From the NCBI RefSeq assembly GCF_945957525.1, contig NZ_CAMFLA010000008.1:124001-188000 (forward strand): DNA of 64,000 nucleotides, given 5' to 3'. The notes beneath the pieces are model-generated. The model made no database searches. It was not told where the DNA came from and was given only the letters and a program-made list of their open reading frames with translations. Positions 19,356 through 29,494 of this stretch are shown here, piece after piece. Source of the DNA: an uncultured Aquitalea sp. Lineage in GTDB: Bacteria > Pseudomonadota > Gammaproteobacteria > Burkholderiales > Chromobacteriaceae. Position numbers and translations under genes: made by a program. The stretch's first letter is position 1. Each line of letters begins with the position of its first letter.

Positions 19356-19685
19356 TCAGACAGAAGCTTCCTGCTGTCCTTGGCCCTGACCGGCCGCGCG
19401 GTGCTCGGTCAGCTTTTCCTTGTGCTTGAGCACTTGGCGGTCCAGCTTGTCCATCAGCGCGTCGATGGCGGCGTACATATCGGAGTCGGTTGCCTCTACA
19501 TGAATGTCCTTGCCGGACAGGTGAACATTAACCTCGGCCTTCTGCACCAGCTTGTCCACGGACAGGGTCACGGCGACGTCGATAACGTGGTCCACGTGAC
19601 GGGTGACGCGTTCAAGCTTGCTTTCCAGGTATTCGCGCAGGGACGGGGTTACTTCGAGGTGGAGACCGGTTACTTTGAGGTTCAT
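19356..19685 (-). CDS. hpf: Ribosome hibernation-promoting factor (short HPF / YfiA family)
   Basis: A 109-aa ribosome-binding protein made in slow growth: [20 protein letters not shown], then [27 protein letters not shown] and [20 protein letters not shown]. This is the short form with one HPF domain and a small C-terminal tail, without the long dimerisation domain. A strong AAGGAG lies 9 bp before the ATG. Placement right after rpoN is standard in proteobacteria. Confidence 0.95.
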   Translation of the reverse strand: MNLKVTGLHLEVTPSLREYLESKLERVTRHVDHVIDVAVTLSVDKLVQKAEVNVHLSGKDIHVEATDSDMYAAIDALMDKLDRQVLKHKEKLTEHRAAGQGQGQQEASV

Positions 19686-19759
19686 ACCCTAACTCCTTCT
19701 TGTGTTGACTGCCCGGTCGGGTGGCCGGGAGACGAATGCTTGGTCGCTGATGGCAGCTT

Positions 19760-21190
19760 TTATAGGGCTTTGCGGAGATTGACCGGCGGAATCTGCATGG
19801 CTTCACGATACTTGGCTACGGTACGTCTTGCAACCTGTATGCCCTGCTTGCCCAATTCGTCGGCAATGGCGCTGTCGGAGAGCGGCTTGGCGGGATTTTC
19901 GCCGTCGATGAGGCGGCGGATGTGCGCCTTGATCGCGGTGGCGGAGCATTCTCCGCCGCTATCGGTTTCAAGGGCGCTGCCGAAGAAGTATTTCAGCTCG
20001 AACAGGCCGCGCGGGCACAGCAGGTATTTTTGCGTGGTTACCCGGGAAACCGTGGATTCATGCAGCCCGAGCTCGTCTGCGATGTCTCGCAGGATCAGGG
20101 GGCGCATGGCCACTTCTCCATGTTCAAAGAACGCTTGCTGCCTTTCGACTATAGCTTCCGACACTTTCAGTATGGTGTCAAATCGCTGCTGGATGTTTTT
20201 GACCAGCCATTTTGCTTCTTGCAGACGGCCGGCAAGCTCGCCCGCGCCGCTGCGGTTTTCCGACAGCATCTGGGCGTAAAGCTGGTTGACGCGCAAGCGG
20301 GGCACCGCGCCGTTGTTGAGTTCCGCTACCCAGCGACCCTTGCGCTTGCGCACGGTGACGTCGGGAATGACATAGTGGACATCTTCGCCGCCGAAACCGG
20401 CGGCTGGACGCGGGGTGAGTCGAGAAATCAGCTGCTGAGCCTGGCGGATGGCTTCGTCGTCCACGCCGAGGCTGCGCTTGAGACGGGTGTAGTCGCGGTT
20501 GCCCAGCAAGGTGAGATGGTCCGCGATGATGGCGCGCGCCAGCGCATAGCCCGGTTCGTCCTTCGGCAAACGTGCCAGCTGCTGCAGCAGGCATTCCGAG
20601 AGACTGCGCGCGCCGACGCCGGCAGGATCGAACTGCTGCAGCAGGCGCAAGCCCACCATGAGTTCGTCACTGTCGATTTCCAGCTCCAGCGGCAGATTGC
20701 TGGCCAGCTCTTCCATATCCACGATGAGAAAGCCGTCGTCGTCCAGTTCTTCGATCAGCAACTGGACGATGGCCTGATCTCGCTGCGGCAGGGTGAGCTC
20801 GCCCAGTTGGGCGATAAGGTGATCGCGCAGGCTGACCGGGCAAGGCACGTTGAGCATGGGATCGTACTCGTCGTCGCCGTCGTGCCGGTGGCCGCCGCCA
20901 TGGCCCCAGTCCATCAGTTCGCTGCCGCCGCCTTCTTGCGGGCTGTCGTGGGTATCGCTTTCGCTGCTCGGGGCCTCATCACGGGCGGGCGCGGCTTCCG
21001 GTGCATCGCCGCCGGAGGCGTTGGCCGAAGCGCCTTCGTCGGCGCGTTCCAGCATGGGGTTGTCCAGCAGGAAACGCTCCACTTCGCCTTGCAGGTCGAG
21101 CGTGGACAGCTGCAGCAATTTGATGGATTGCTGCAGTTGCGGCGTGAGGGTGAGCTGCTGCGAAACCCTGAGCTGGAGAGTCTGTTTCAT
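19760..21190 (-). CDS. rpoN: RNA polymerase sigma-54 factor
   Basis: A 476-aa alternative sigma factor requiring AAA+ activators. Region I is Gln/Leu-rich (LRVSQQLTLTPQLQQSIKLL), region II is acidic (about 60-115, with a Gly/His-rich GHGGGHRHDGDDE), and region III has the core-binding and HTH segments. The RpoN box appears as ARRTVAKYREAM near the C-terminus. It sits 3 bp after lptB. Position in the kdsD-kdsC-lptCAB-rpoN-hpf-ptsN cluster is conserved. One GTTGGCCGAA word lies in the low-constraint region II (21020). Confidence 0.96.
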   Translation of the reverse strand: MKQTLQLRVSQQLTLTPQLQQSIKLLQLSTLDLQGEVERFLLDNPMLERADEGASANASGGDAPEAAPARDEAPSSESDTHDSPQEGGGSELMDWGHGGGHRHDGDDEYDPMLNVPCPVSLRDHLIAQLGELTLPQRDQAIVQLLIEELDDDGFLIVDMEELASNLPLELEIDSDELMVGLRLLQQFDPAGVGARSLSECLLQQLARLPKDEPGYALARAIIADHLTLLGNRDYTRLKRSLGVDDEAIRQAQQLISRLTPRPAAGFGGEDVHYVIPDVTVRKRKGRWVAELNNGAVPRLRVNQLYAQMLSENRSGAGELAGRLQEAKWLVKNIQQRFDTILKVSEAIVERQQAFFEHGEVAMRPLILRDIADELGLHESTVSRVTTQKYLLCPRGLFELKYFFGSALETDSGGECSATAIKAHIRRLIDGENPAKPLSDSAIADELGKQGIQVARRTVAKYREAMQIPPVNLRKAL

Positions 21191-21193
21191 GGT

Positions 21194-21921
<728 letters not shown>

Positions 21922-21925
<4 letters not shown>

Positions 21926-22470
21926 TGGGGTTTTCCTGCCGGTTTGGCTGCGTTGCCTGCGGAGGCGTCGGCCTTGGGCTTGGGCTGGATGATGGCGGTG
22001 ACGCGGCCTTGGGAGGGGCCGCTGGACACATCATAGAGCTCGGTTTCCGTGTTGTAGGTGATGATATTGCCGATCACCAGATCATTGCCGCGCTTGACGC
22101 GCGCGTTGCCGGTGAGCACCGCCAGGTGGGTCACGGTGTTGTAGTCGAGCTGGCTGGACTGGCCTTCAACCCATTCATTCTTGTTGTCCAGCTTTTGCCG
22201 GAAGGTGACGATGCGGCCGGTGGCCTGCAGGGTCTGGTTGCCTTGTTTGTCCTGGGTGACCACGGCGCGATCCGAGTTGAGTTTGAGCGTGCCCTGGATC
22301 ACCACCACATTGCCTTCCCAGACGGTAACGCCTTTTTGCTGGTCGAGGTTGCCGCGGTCGGCGGTGATTTCAATGGGTTTGTCGCGGTCGGCCTTTTCGG
22401 CGCGAGCCGGCTGGGTCAGCGTCAGTCCGGCGGCCAGCAGGCCGAGCAGGGCGAGGCTAGTTCTTTTCAT
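21922..22470 (-). CDS. lptA: LPS transport periplasmic protein
   Basis: A 182-aa periplasmic bridge protein. Signal peptide [20 protein letters not shown] with cleavage after ARA, then [16 protein letters not shown] and [18 protein letters not shown] of the OstA beta-jellyroll fold. The C-terminus is Lys/Pro/Ala-rich. I chose the ATG of the signal peptide; it lies inside the end of lptC (14-bp overlap). A longer in-frame reading is a shadow of lptC. Confidence 0.94.
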
Positions 22471-23020
22471 ATGTGACCTTTGCATGGGACAGCAAGCTGA
22501 GAATACCTTCTTGCTGCTGGTAGATGAAACCCACCGCGCTGCCGTTCGATTTACCGTAGTAGAACTGGGTGGGCGCGGCCGAGCGCGCGACATGCTTGAG
22601 GGTGTCCACTTGCATATTGCTGGTGAGGACGCGGGTTTCAGGCTTGCCGTTGGCCGGAGGCTGGATCAGGGTGACTTTTTTGTCGAACAGGGCTTGCTTG
22701 GTGTTGTTGTTGTAACGACCGGTTTCGCCAATGGCCTGATAGCTGAGCGTGCCGTTCTTGTAGCTGCGCAGATCCGGTTGTTCGAAAAAGAGGTCGCTCT
22801 TGGCCGGGTATTGCCACATGCGGCTGGCGATCAGCCTTTCCTGCAGCTGGCCTTGCGGCGTGAAGCGGGTGGCGCTGACGCCGTCGGCGATGAATTCCGG
22901 CTTGTTGGGATCAAGCTCGCGCTTGTTGGGTTCCCAGCGCGAGATGGTGTCCAGCCAGACGGTGAGCAGCCCGGTGAGCAGCACCAGCAGGATGGGAAAC
23001 AGCCTGTGGGAGCGGATCAT
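22457..23020 (-). CDS. lptC: LPS export system protein LptC
   Basis: A 187-aa bitopic inner-membrane protein: one N-terminal helix (LFPILLVLLTGLLTVWLD), then a periplasmic jellyroll with PNKPEFIADGVSATRF and LTSNMQVDTLKHVARS. It passes lipopolysaccharide from LptBFG to LptA. It overlaps kdsC by 4 bp and lptA by 14 bp. Confidence 0.93.
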   Translation of the reverse strand: MIRSHRLFPILLVLLTGLLTVWLDTISRWEPNKRELDPNKPEFIADGVSATRFTPQGQLQERLIASRMWQYPAKSDLFFEQPDLRSYKNGTLSYQAIGETGRYNNNTKQALFDKKVTLIQPPANGKPETRVLTSNMQVDTLKHVARSAAPTQFYYGKSNGSAVGFIYQQQEGILSLLSHAKVTYEKN

Positions 23021-23541
23021 GCGAGAAACCTGTCGACAATGGCGTCGAAGGTGCCCTGGGCTTGCATGATGAGCTCGGCAAGCTCGCGCACCGCGCCCTG
23101 GCCGCCGGGGAAGCCCGTGACGTAATGCGCGTGTTGGCGCACCAGCGCAGGGGCGGCGGGTACGGCTACGGCCAGGCCTACCCGGCGCAGTACCGGCAGA
23201 TCAATGAGATCGTCGCCGATGAAGGCGCATTGTTCGGCTGTGACGCCGGCGCGATTCAGCAGCTCTTTCAGTGCTTCATGCTTGTCTTTCACGCCGCCGA
23301 AGTAGTAGTCGATGCCCAGCGCTTGTGCGCGGTGTTCTACGCAGCGGTCGGCGCGGCCGGAGATGATGGCCAGTTTCACGCCGGTGGATTGCAACAGTTT
23401 GAGGCCAAGGCCGTCCTGTACGTAGAAGGATTTGCTCTCTTCGCCCTGGGCGTTGTAGTAGATGCGGCCGTCGGTCATGACGCCATCCACATCCATGATG
23501 AGCAGTTTGATCTTGCGGGCCTGTTCGGTCAGCGCTTGCAT
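23017..23541 (-). CDS. kdsC: KDO 8-phosphate phosphatase
   Basis: A 174-aa HAD-family phosphatase (C0 subfamily, no cap). Motif I LLIMDVDGVMTDG with Asp17/Asp19, motif II IISGRAD, motif III/IV with LKELLNRAG and CAFIGDDLIDLPVLRRVG. It releases KDO from KDO-8-phosphate, between KdsD/KdsA and KdsB in the pathway. Confidence 0.95.
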   Translation of the reverse strand: MQALTEQARKIKLLIMDVDGVMTDGRIYYNAQGEESKSFYVQDGLGLKLLQSTGVKLAIISGRADRCVEHRAQALGIDYYFGGVKDKHEALKELLNRAGVTAEQCAFIGDDLIDLPVLRRVGLAVAVPAAPALVRQHAHYVTGFPGGQGAVRELAELIMQAQGTFDAIVDRFLA

Positions 23542-23559
23542 GGGTTTCCTTGGTCGGGG

Positions 23560-24540
23560 CTAGACGATGCCGGCCTTGAAGAGGTCGTGCATGTGCACGA
23601 CGCCGGCGAGCTTGCCTTGCGCGTTCACCGCCAAGAGGCTGGTGATGCGACGTTGTTCCATCAGGTGAACGGCTTCGGTAGCCAGTTTTTCCTGTGAGAT
23701 GGTGAGCGGATTGCGGCTCATGACGTCGTCGATGGCGAGGTCGTAGATATTGCCGGAACGTTCCAGCGTGCGGCGCAAGTCGCCGTCGGTGTAGATGCCG
23801 AGGATATTGCCGTCGCCGTCAGCCACCGTCACCATGCCCAGACGCTTTTGCGACATGATCAGCAAGGCTTCCTTCAGCGGTGTGCCCAGCGCTACCAGCG
23901 GCAGCTCATCGCCGGTATGCATTACGTCGCGCACATGCACCAGCAGGCGGCGGCCGAGGCTGCCGCCGGGATGGGAAAGGGCGAAGTCTTCCGGACTGAA
24001 CTGGCGCGCGTCCAGCAGCGTGACCGCCAGCGCGTCGCCCAGCGCGATTTGCACGGTGGTGCTGGTGGTGGGAGCCAAGCCCAGCGGGCAGGCCTCTTTC
24101 TCAACATGGGAGTCTAGCCAGATGTCGGCGGCGCGGCCCAGCGCGGACTGGTCGTTGCCGGTCATGCCGATCAGCAGCAGGCCTTTGCGCTTGAGTGCCG
24201 GCAGCAGGGCCACCACTTCGTTGGCTTCGCCGGAATTGGAAAGGGCTATCACCACATCATTGGCGGTGATCATGCCCAGATCGCCATGAGCGGCTTCGGC
24301 CGGATGTACGAAGAAGGCGGGCGTGCCGGTGCTGGCCAGCGTGGCGGCGATCTTTCGGCCAACGTGTCCGGATTTGCCCATGCCGGTAACCACCACGCGT
24401 CCCTTGCAGGCGAGAATGGCGTCCACCGCATTGAGAAAGGCGCCGTTGAGACGGCCGGCCAGAGCGCGCAGCGCATCGGCTTCGGTATGCAGTACCTCGC
24501 GGGCCAGGTCGAGCCGCGACGGCGATTGAGCTTTTTCCAT
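23560..24540 (-). CDS. kdsD: Arabinose-5-phosphate isomerase (SIS + two CBS domains)
   Basis: A 326-aa enzyme converting ribulose-5-phosphate to arabinose-5-phosphate, the first committed step to KDO. SIS domain (about 35-170): RVVVTGMGKSGHVGRKIAAT, FVHPAEAAHGDLGMI, ALSNSGEANEV. CBS pair (about 200-326): RDVMHTGDELPLV and DDVMSRNPLTIS. I chose ATG 24540 (MEKAQSPSRLD); an ATG 18 bp upstream is possible. It heads the kdsD-kdsC-lptC-lptA-lptB-rpoN-hpf run. Confidence 0.94.
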   Translation of the reverse strand: MEKAQSPSRLDLAREVLHTEADALRALAGRLNGAFLNAVDAILACKGRVVVTGMGKSGHVGRKIAATLASTGTPAFFVHPAEAAHGDLGMITANDVVIALSNSGEANEVVALLPALKRKGLLLIGMTGNDQSALGRAADIWLDSHVEKEACPLGLAPTTSTTVQIALGDALAVTLLDARQFSPEDFALSHPGGSLGRRLLVHVRDVMHTGDELPLVALGTPLKEALLIMSQKRLGMVTVADGDGNILGIYTDGDLRRTLERSGNIYDLAIDDVMSRNPLTISQEKLATEAVHLMEQRRITSLLAVNAQGKLAGVVHMHDLFKAGIV

Positions 24541-24726
24541 AAGGTAAAAGTATATCAAAGGTTATAATCGGTGGAGGCAAAGCTGGTGCAACTTTTGCTT
24601 GCCTGTCTGTCAACATCTGTTACCTTTTCCTGATTGCCGATCTCCGACCCGCTGCCGCAAGCCCTGCCGTTGTTGGGTTTCGGCAGCAAGATACCTTAAT
24701 TCCATCCGCGGGAGTCCCTTTAGCCG
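24541..24726. promoter_or_regulatory. Divergent region kdsD / KefB-type antiporter
   Basis: A 186-bp region that must carry both promoters. AT-rich TATACT- and TATAAC-like hexamers (minus strand, about 24549-24567) lie just upstream of kdsD but lack a well-spaced -35. On the plus strand an imperfect hairpin CTGCCG...CGGCAG (24652-24686) lies in the antiporter leader. Confidence 0.4.
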
Positions 24727-26694
24727 ATGCATTCGCTCGCCCCAATCGTTCTGGTCCTGCTGGCCGCCGTGCTGTCCGTCACGCTGTGCCGGTATTTGAA
24801 GGTTCCCCCCATGCTGGGCTATCTGGTGGTGGGCTTTCTGGCTGGGCCGGGTGTGATGAGTCTGATTCCTGAGGGAGAAGAGACCCAATTTCTGGGCGAA
24901 ATCGGCATTGTCTTCATGATGTTCACCATCGGGCTGGAGTTTTCTCTTCCCAAGCTGCGCGCCATGCGGCATCTGGTATTCGGGCTTGGTTTCGCCCAGG
25001 TGGCGGTCACCATGTTGCTGGTGGCAGGCGCCATCGGCTGGATCAGCGGCAGCGTGCTGGCAGGCGTTGCCGTGGGCGGCGCGCTGGCGATGTCTTCCAC
25101 CGCCATCGTGAGCAAGCTGCTGACTGAGCGGCTGGAACTGGCGCAGCCGCATGGTCAGCTGGCTATCGGCGTACTGTTGTTTCAGGACATCGCCGTGGTG
25201 CCGTTGCTGATCCTGCTACCGGCATTTGCCGGGGGCAGCGATACGCTGGCCATGGATCTGGCGCTGGCGGCGGTGAAAGTGGTGGTGGTGATGGCGCTGT
25301 TGTTGTTCTTCGGCCAACGTTTGATGCGGCCCTGGTTTCATCTGGTGGCGCGCCAGCGCTCCGGCGAGCTGTTCATGATCAATGTGTTGCTGATCACGCT
25401 GGGCGTGGCCTGGCTGACCGAGCTGTCCGGCCTGTCGCTGGCGTTGGGCGCTTTTGTGGCCGGCATGCTGATTTCCGAAACGGAATACCGCTATCAGGTG
25501 GAAGAGGACATCAAGCCGTTCCGCGACATCCTGCTGGGCTTTTTCTTCGTTACCGTAGGCATGAAGCTGCAGCTGTCGGCGCTGTATCAGAGCTTTGGCG
25601 AAGTGGCTGTATTGCTGTTCATCCTGCTGGTGGCCAAGGTAGGCATCGTGTTCGGGTTGGGGCGTTTGTTCGGCCATCAGCCCAATCATTCGATGCGGGC
25701 GGCGCTGGCGCTGGCGCAAGGCGGCGAATTCGGCTTTGTCTTGCTCGCCTTGTCCGGCAATCTGGGGCTGATTTCCGGTGTCACGGTGCAGGCGGCCATT
25801 GCCGCCATTTTGCTGTCGATGCTGGCGGCGCCTTTCATCATCATGAATGGTGAAAAGATCACCCGCAAACTGGTGAAGCAGGACTGGATGATGCAGGCGC
25901 TCAATCTGCACCACCTGCTGGTGGAAAGCATGGGCAAGAGCGACCATGTGCTGATTTGCGGTTATGGCCGCAGCGGTCAGGCGCTGGCGCGGCTGATGGA
26001 GGCGGAGAATATTCCGTTTTTTGCGCTGGACATGGACCCGGAGCGGGTGCGCGAGGCGGGCGAAGCCGGCGACCCGGTGGTGTTTGGCGATGCCGGCAAG
26101 AAAGAGGTATTGGTGGCGGCGGGCCTGATGCGGGCCAAGGTGGCGGTGGTGACGTTTGCCGATACTCATGCCGCGCTGCGCATTCTGCATACGGTGCAGG
26201 CGGCCCGGCCTGATTTGCCGGTGATTGTGCGCACGGTAGACGATAGCGATATCGACCAGTTGCGTCGCGCTGGGGCCGACGAAGTGGTGGCCGAGGTGAT
26301 GGAGGGCAGCTTGATGCTGGCCTCGCAGGCGCTGATGGTGTTGGGGGTGCCGCTTAATCGCGTGCTGCGCCGTATCCGCTCGGTGCGGGAGGAGCGTTAC
26401 AACCTGTTCCGCGGTTTCTTCCGCGGCGCATCGGACGATGCGGAGGGGCTGGATGAGGCCACCGTGCCGCGTCTGCTCAGCGTGCAAGCTTGCGAAGGCG
26501 CTTTTGCCATTGGCCACCCGCTGGGCGCGCTGGATCTGGCTGGTTTGTCGGTGGAGGTGAAGGCCATTCGTCGCAACAGTGTGCGGCGCACGGATTTCGA
26601 CGGCGATTTTGAGATCGAATCCGGCGATGTGCTGGTGTTGCTGGGTACGCCGGAGCAGCTGGCGCTGGCGGAGGCGAGGATTCTGGAAGGCTGA
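24727..26694 (+). CDS. CPA2-family monovalent cation:proton antiporter with RCK domains (KefB/YbaL-like)
   Basis: A 655-aa inner-membrane antiporter. About 12 helices in residues 1-385, with the family segments GFLAGPGVMSLIPEG, GIVFMMFTIGLEFSLPKLR, ALAMSSTAIVSKLL and LLFQDIAVVPLLILLP. A TrkA-N (RCK) nucleotide-binding domain begins at about 400 (VLICGYGRSGQALARLMEAE), and a TrkA-C domain occupies about 565-650. Likely a K+/H+ efflux system of the KefB/YbaL type; no KefF/G-like ancillary gene lies beside it, so glutathione gating is not indicated. Followed by a strong terminator. Confidence 0.9.
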   Translation: MHSLAPIVLVLLAAVLSVTLCRYLKVPPMLGYLVVGFLAGPGVMSLIPEGEETQFLGEIGIVFMMFTIGLEFSLPKLRAMRHLVFGLGFAQVAVTMLLVAGAIGWISGSVLAGVAVGGALAMSSTAIVSKLLTERLELAQPHGQLAIGVLLFQDIAVVPLLILLPAFAGGSDTLAMDLALAAVKVVVVMALLLFFGQRLMRPWFHLVARQRSGELFMINVLLITLGVAWLTELSGLSLALGAFVAGMLISETEYRYQVEEDIKPFRDILLGFFFVTVGMKLQLSALYQSFGEVAVLLFILLVAKVGIVFGLGRLFGHQPNHSMRAALALAQGGEFGFVLLALSGNLGLISGVTVQAAIAAILLSMLAAPFIIMNGEKITRKLVKQDWMMQALNLHHLLVESMGKSDHVLICGYGRSGQALARLMEAENIPFFALDMDPERVREAGEAGDPVVFGDAGKKEVLVAAGLMRAKVAVVTFADTHAALRILHTVQAARPDLPVIVRTVDDSDIDQLRRAGADEVVAEVMEGSLMLASQALMVLGVPLNRVLRRIRSVREERYNLFRGFFRGASDDAEGLDEATVPRLLSVQACEGAFAIGHPLGALDLAGLSVEVKAIRRNSVRRTDFDGDFEIESGDVLVLLGTPEQLALAEARILEG

Positions 26695-26747
26695 GCTTTG
26701 GGGTATTCGGATTGCGGGCCAATCAGGCAGGGAGCGAGACAGCCGAC

Positions 26748-26783
26748 AAGACAAGGCCGCCCATGTGGGCGGCCTTGTCTTTT
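26748..26783. terminator. Bidirectional rho-independent terminator
   Basis: Perfect 16-bp stem AAGACAAGGCCGCCCA / TGGGCGGCCTTGTCTT with a TG centre and T tail, between the convergent antiporter (plus) and AsmA-like (minus) genes. Confidence 0.9.
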
Positions 26784-26800
26784 CATGCGCTATCCGCCGT

Positions 26801-28951
26801 TTAGGGCAGGATGGTGGTGATCTGCTTTTTCAGTTCCTGTTTCAGGGCTTGTTGCTTTTCGCCTTCGGTTTTCTTGCCCTTCACCATGGCGTTAAAGTCC
26901 AGCGCGTACACCGGCGCATTGATCGGCCCGGTGATTTTCAGCGGAATGTTGACGTCCTTCAGTTTGGTGAAAGCCTGCGGGTTGGCCTGCACGTCCATGC
27001 TGTAGTCGACAATGCTTTGCACAAGGTCCACCTTGCCGCTGCCCTTGACGTTCACCAGTTGTGAAGCCAAGCGCATGTCTTGGCTGCGAGCAATGCCCTT
27101 GTCCAGACGGAAGGCGGTGGACAGGGTTGAGAAGGTGGTTTTCTGGTCGGCAGAGGCCTTGGCGTTCCATTCTTTCAGTTCGCCCGGCAGGTTTTTCAGC
27201 GCGGCTACCAGGTCGATACCTGTCAGCGCGCCTTTGTTGAGACTGGTTTCCACATCGCCGGTCAGCGTGTTGCGCAAATCGAGGAAGGATTTGCCGTCCG
27301 CGCTGATATCCACTTTGCCGTTGCCCTTGCCTTCCAGCCGGTTGAAGCTGAGCAAATCCACCAGCAGCGGTTGGATGTTCATGTCCTTCAGTGTTTGCTT
27401 CACTTCCAGATGTGGCGTGTCGCGTCGCGCCAGCAGGATATCGCCTTGCAGCCGTCCCTCGTAGATGTCGGCCGACATCTGGTCCAGCTCCAGCTCGCGC
27501 GGATTGATGCGCACGCTGGTGCTGACATTGTTCATGCGGAAGCGGCCCATGGCCAGTTCGCCTACCGCCACTTTGCCCGTGAGGTCGAAGTAGTCCAGCC
27601 AGTCGAGCGGGATGGGTTTGTTATTGAGGAATACCGCCACCGGGTCGCCCTTGCTTTCCGGCAGGTAACGGTTGAGATCGAGCTTGCCGATGGAGAGGGT
27701 GGCCTCATGGCGAGGCTTGATCAGGCCGTACTGGCTGACGGTGACCGACATGTCCGAGCCATCCAGCTTGCCGCCCACACGCAGGTTGAGACGCGGTTCG
27801 TCCATGTCGCCGTCCAGCGCGCCTTCCAGATTGGCCACCAGTTTGCCGCGCGGCAGCAGCGGCGTGGCGACGGTCGCTGTCATGCGCAAGGGTTGCATGC
27901 GCAATTCCTTCATGCCGGCTAGCGCCAGCGGGGCGTCCATCTTGAAATCCAGCCGGGTATCGCCGGCTTGCCATGTGAAGTTGCCGTTGAGTTTGTCCGC
28001 CGACAGGCCGCCCTCGGTGAGCTTGAGGTTGTCCATGGCGGCGGCCAGCTGATACTGGCTGTGGGCATAGCTGAGCTTGCCGCGCACATGGCCGGAGGGC
28101 ATGGATACTTCATTGAAACTGGCGCTGAGTTCCGGCACTTTCAGCACCAGTTCGCTTTGCGGTCGCTCGCTGGTGAGACTGAATTCGAGGTCCTTGCCGG
28201 TGGTCTGCAAGGTGGCGAAGTTGAGTTTGTACTGTCCCAGGGCGGCAAATTTGCTCTCGCCAAGGCCCGGTACTTCGGAAATGGCTACCGCCTCCAGTTT
28301 TTCCAGGCTGACCTGATCGTCCTGGATGGTCATCGGCGTGTTGATGGCCAGACGCACCGGGCGCTTGCCGTTTTGCAGCACGGCGCCGGCGCTGAGCGTG
28401 GCGTTGCCGCGCAGCTCGTCGGCGTCCAGGCTGAAGTCTTCCAGCTTGTGGTCCGCGCCGGCAACCCTGTCGGAATACAACAGCGTGGCTTCGCGCACCT
28501 GCAAGCGGTCCAGCTTCATGCTGACGCCGCCTTGCGAACGATGCAGCAGAAAGTCGGAGATGGACAGGGTGTTGTCCGGTGTGCGCACCAGGTTGGCCGA
28601 AACGCCATGCATCTCCACGGCCTTGATTTCCTTGTTGCCGGTGATGAGCGGCAGCCAAGACAGATAGAGGTCCAGCTCTTCGATGCTGGCGAACGCGGCG
28701 CTGCTGCCGGGCTCGCTGATTTTCAGCTGGTGAATGGAGACGCCGGGGGAGGGAAACAGGCGGGGGGCGATCTTGCCCTCCACCGTGACCTGGCGATGGA
28801 TGTCCTGCAATGAGGTGGACAAGGCGCGGCGAATGGCGCCTTCGTCAAATTGCCAGAACAGCAGGGACTGGATCAGTACAAACAGCCCGATCGCGCAGAT
28901 CGAGCTGTAAACGGAGATGCGGAGCCACAGCCGGCCGGAATTCCATTTCAT
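26801..28951 (-). CDS. AsmA-family envelope protein
   Basis: A 716-aa protein with one N-terminal membrane helix (ISVYSSICAIGLFVLIQSLL) and a large periplasmic beta-rich body. Its C-terminal part resembles AsmA (GNGKVDISADGKSFLDLRN, LTGDVETSLNKGALTGIDL, NVKGSGKVDLVQSIVDYSMD, NIPLKITGPINAPVYALDFN). AsmA proteins belong to a repeating-groove superfamily proposed to move phospholipid across the periplasm (family knowledge). One GTTGGCCGAA word at 28592. Two small membrane genes lie upstream on the same strand after a 151-bp gap. Confidence 0.88.
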   Translation of the reverse strand: MKWNSGRLWLRISVYSSICAIGLFVLIQSLLFWQFDEGAIRRALSTSLQDIHRQVTVEGKIAPRLFPSPGVSIHQLKISEPGSSAAFASIEELDLYLSWLPLITGNKEIKAVEMHGVSANLVRTPDNTLSISDFLLHRSQGGVSMKLDRLQVREATLLYSDRVAGADHKLEDFSLDADELRGNATLSAGAVLQNGKRPVRLAINTPMTIQDDQVSLEKLEAVAISEVPGLGESKFAALGQYKLNFATLQTTGKDLEFSLTSERPQSELVLKVPELSASFNEVSMPSGHVRGKLSYAHSQYQLAAAMDNLKLTEGGLSADKLNGNFTWQAGDTRLDFKMDAPLALAGMKELRMQPLRMTATVATPLLPRGKLVANLEGALDGDMDEPRLNLRVGGKLDGSDMSVTVSQYGLIKPRHEATLSIGKLDLNRYLPESKGDPVAVFLNNKPIPLDWLDYFDLTGKVAVGELAMGRFRMNNVSTSVRINPRELELDQMSADIYEGRLQGDILLARRDTPHLEVKQTLKDMNIQPLLVDLLSFNRLEGKGNGKVDISADGKSFLDLRNTLTGDVETSLNKGALTGIDLVAALKNLPGELKEWNAKASADQKTTFSTLSTAFRLDKGIARSQDMRLASQLVNVKGSGKVDLVQSIVDYSMDVQANPQAFTKLKDVNIPLKITGPINAPVYALDFNAMVKGKKTEGEKQQALKQELKKQITTILP

Positions 28952-29102
28952 GAGCGTAGTGTCGGGGGCTATGCGTAAGCGGGTTGGTAGGGCGCCAATG
29001 CCGCGCCGGGCATGGGTTTGCCGATCAGACGCGAAAAGCGGATGTTACCACGCTTCGATGGTCGAATCGTCTGAAAGTGCCCATGCCGGGCATGGGGACG
29101 GG

Positions 29103-29486
29103 TCAACTGTGCCGGGGAGCGGCGCCCAGACGATGCAGAAAGCCGTCCAGTTCCTTGGCCGGCAGCAGGGCGGCCTGTTCCACGCCTGAGGAGGGTTCAA
29201 AAACGCAGAGCACTTCGTTGGGTTGCAGGGCGCGCTTTTGCAGGGCGATATCGCGCAGCTCCACGCCGCGCAAACTGCCCTGGCGGTAAAGTCTGGACAA
29301 GCTGTCGCGCATCGGGGCAGGCAAGCTGCCCGGCCGCACGGGGCCGGCAAGCACATCCCGCACCGAGGCGGGCGCTTTGGCCGGATGAGATTCGGCACTT
29401 TGCTTGGCGGCTTGCATTTCCTGCCAAGCTTCAGTGATGTAGTGCGCCAGTTGCGCGATGAATACGACAAGGATGACGGCGATCAT
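29103..29486 (-). CDS. Small membrane-anchored hypothetical protein
   Basis: About 127 aa from MIAVILVVFIAQLAHYITEAW, a single N-terminal hydrophobic helix followed by a mostly helical, Ala/Pro-rich soluble part. I do not recognise the family. The start is the ATG 8 bp after the stop of the next small gene upstream, suggesting co-transcription; no strong Shine-Dalgarno is visible. A longer in-frame reading (to 29747) only overlaps that gene and is rejected. Coding status is supported by the hydrophobic N-terminus and tight spacing. Confidence 0.6.
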   Translation of the reverse strand: MIAVILVVFIAQLAHYITEAWQEMQAAKQSAESHPAKAPASVRDVLAGPVRPGSLPAPMRDSLSRLYRQGSLRGVELRDIALQKRALQPNEVLCVFEPSSGVEQAALLPAKELDGFLHRLGAAPRHS

Positions 29487-29494
29487 CTTGATGG

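Noticed and set aside
25216-26754. 512-codon frame antisense to the KefB-type antiporter
   Set aside because: Composition is His/Gln/Arg-rich shadow sequence; the sense gene is a clear transporter.
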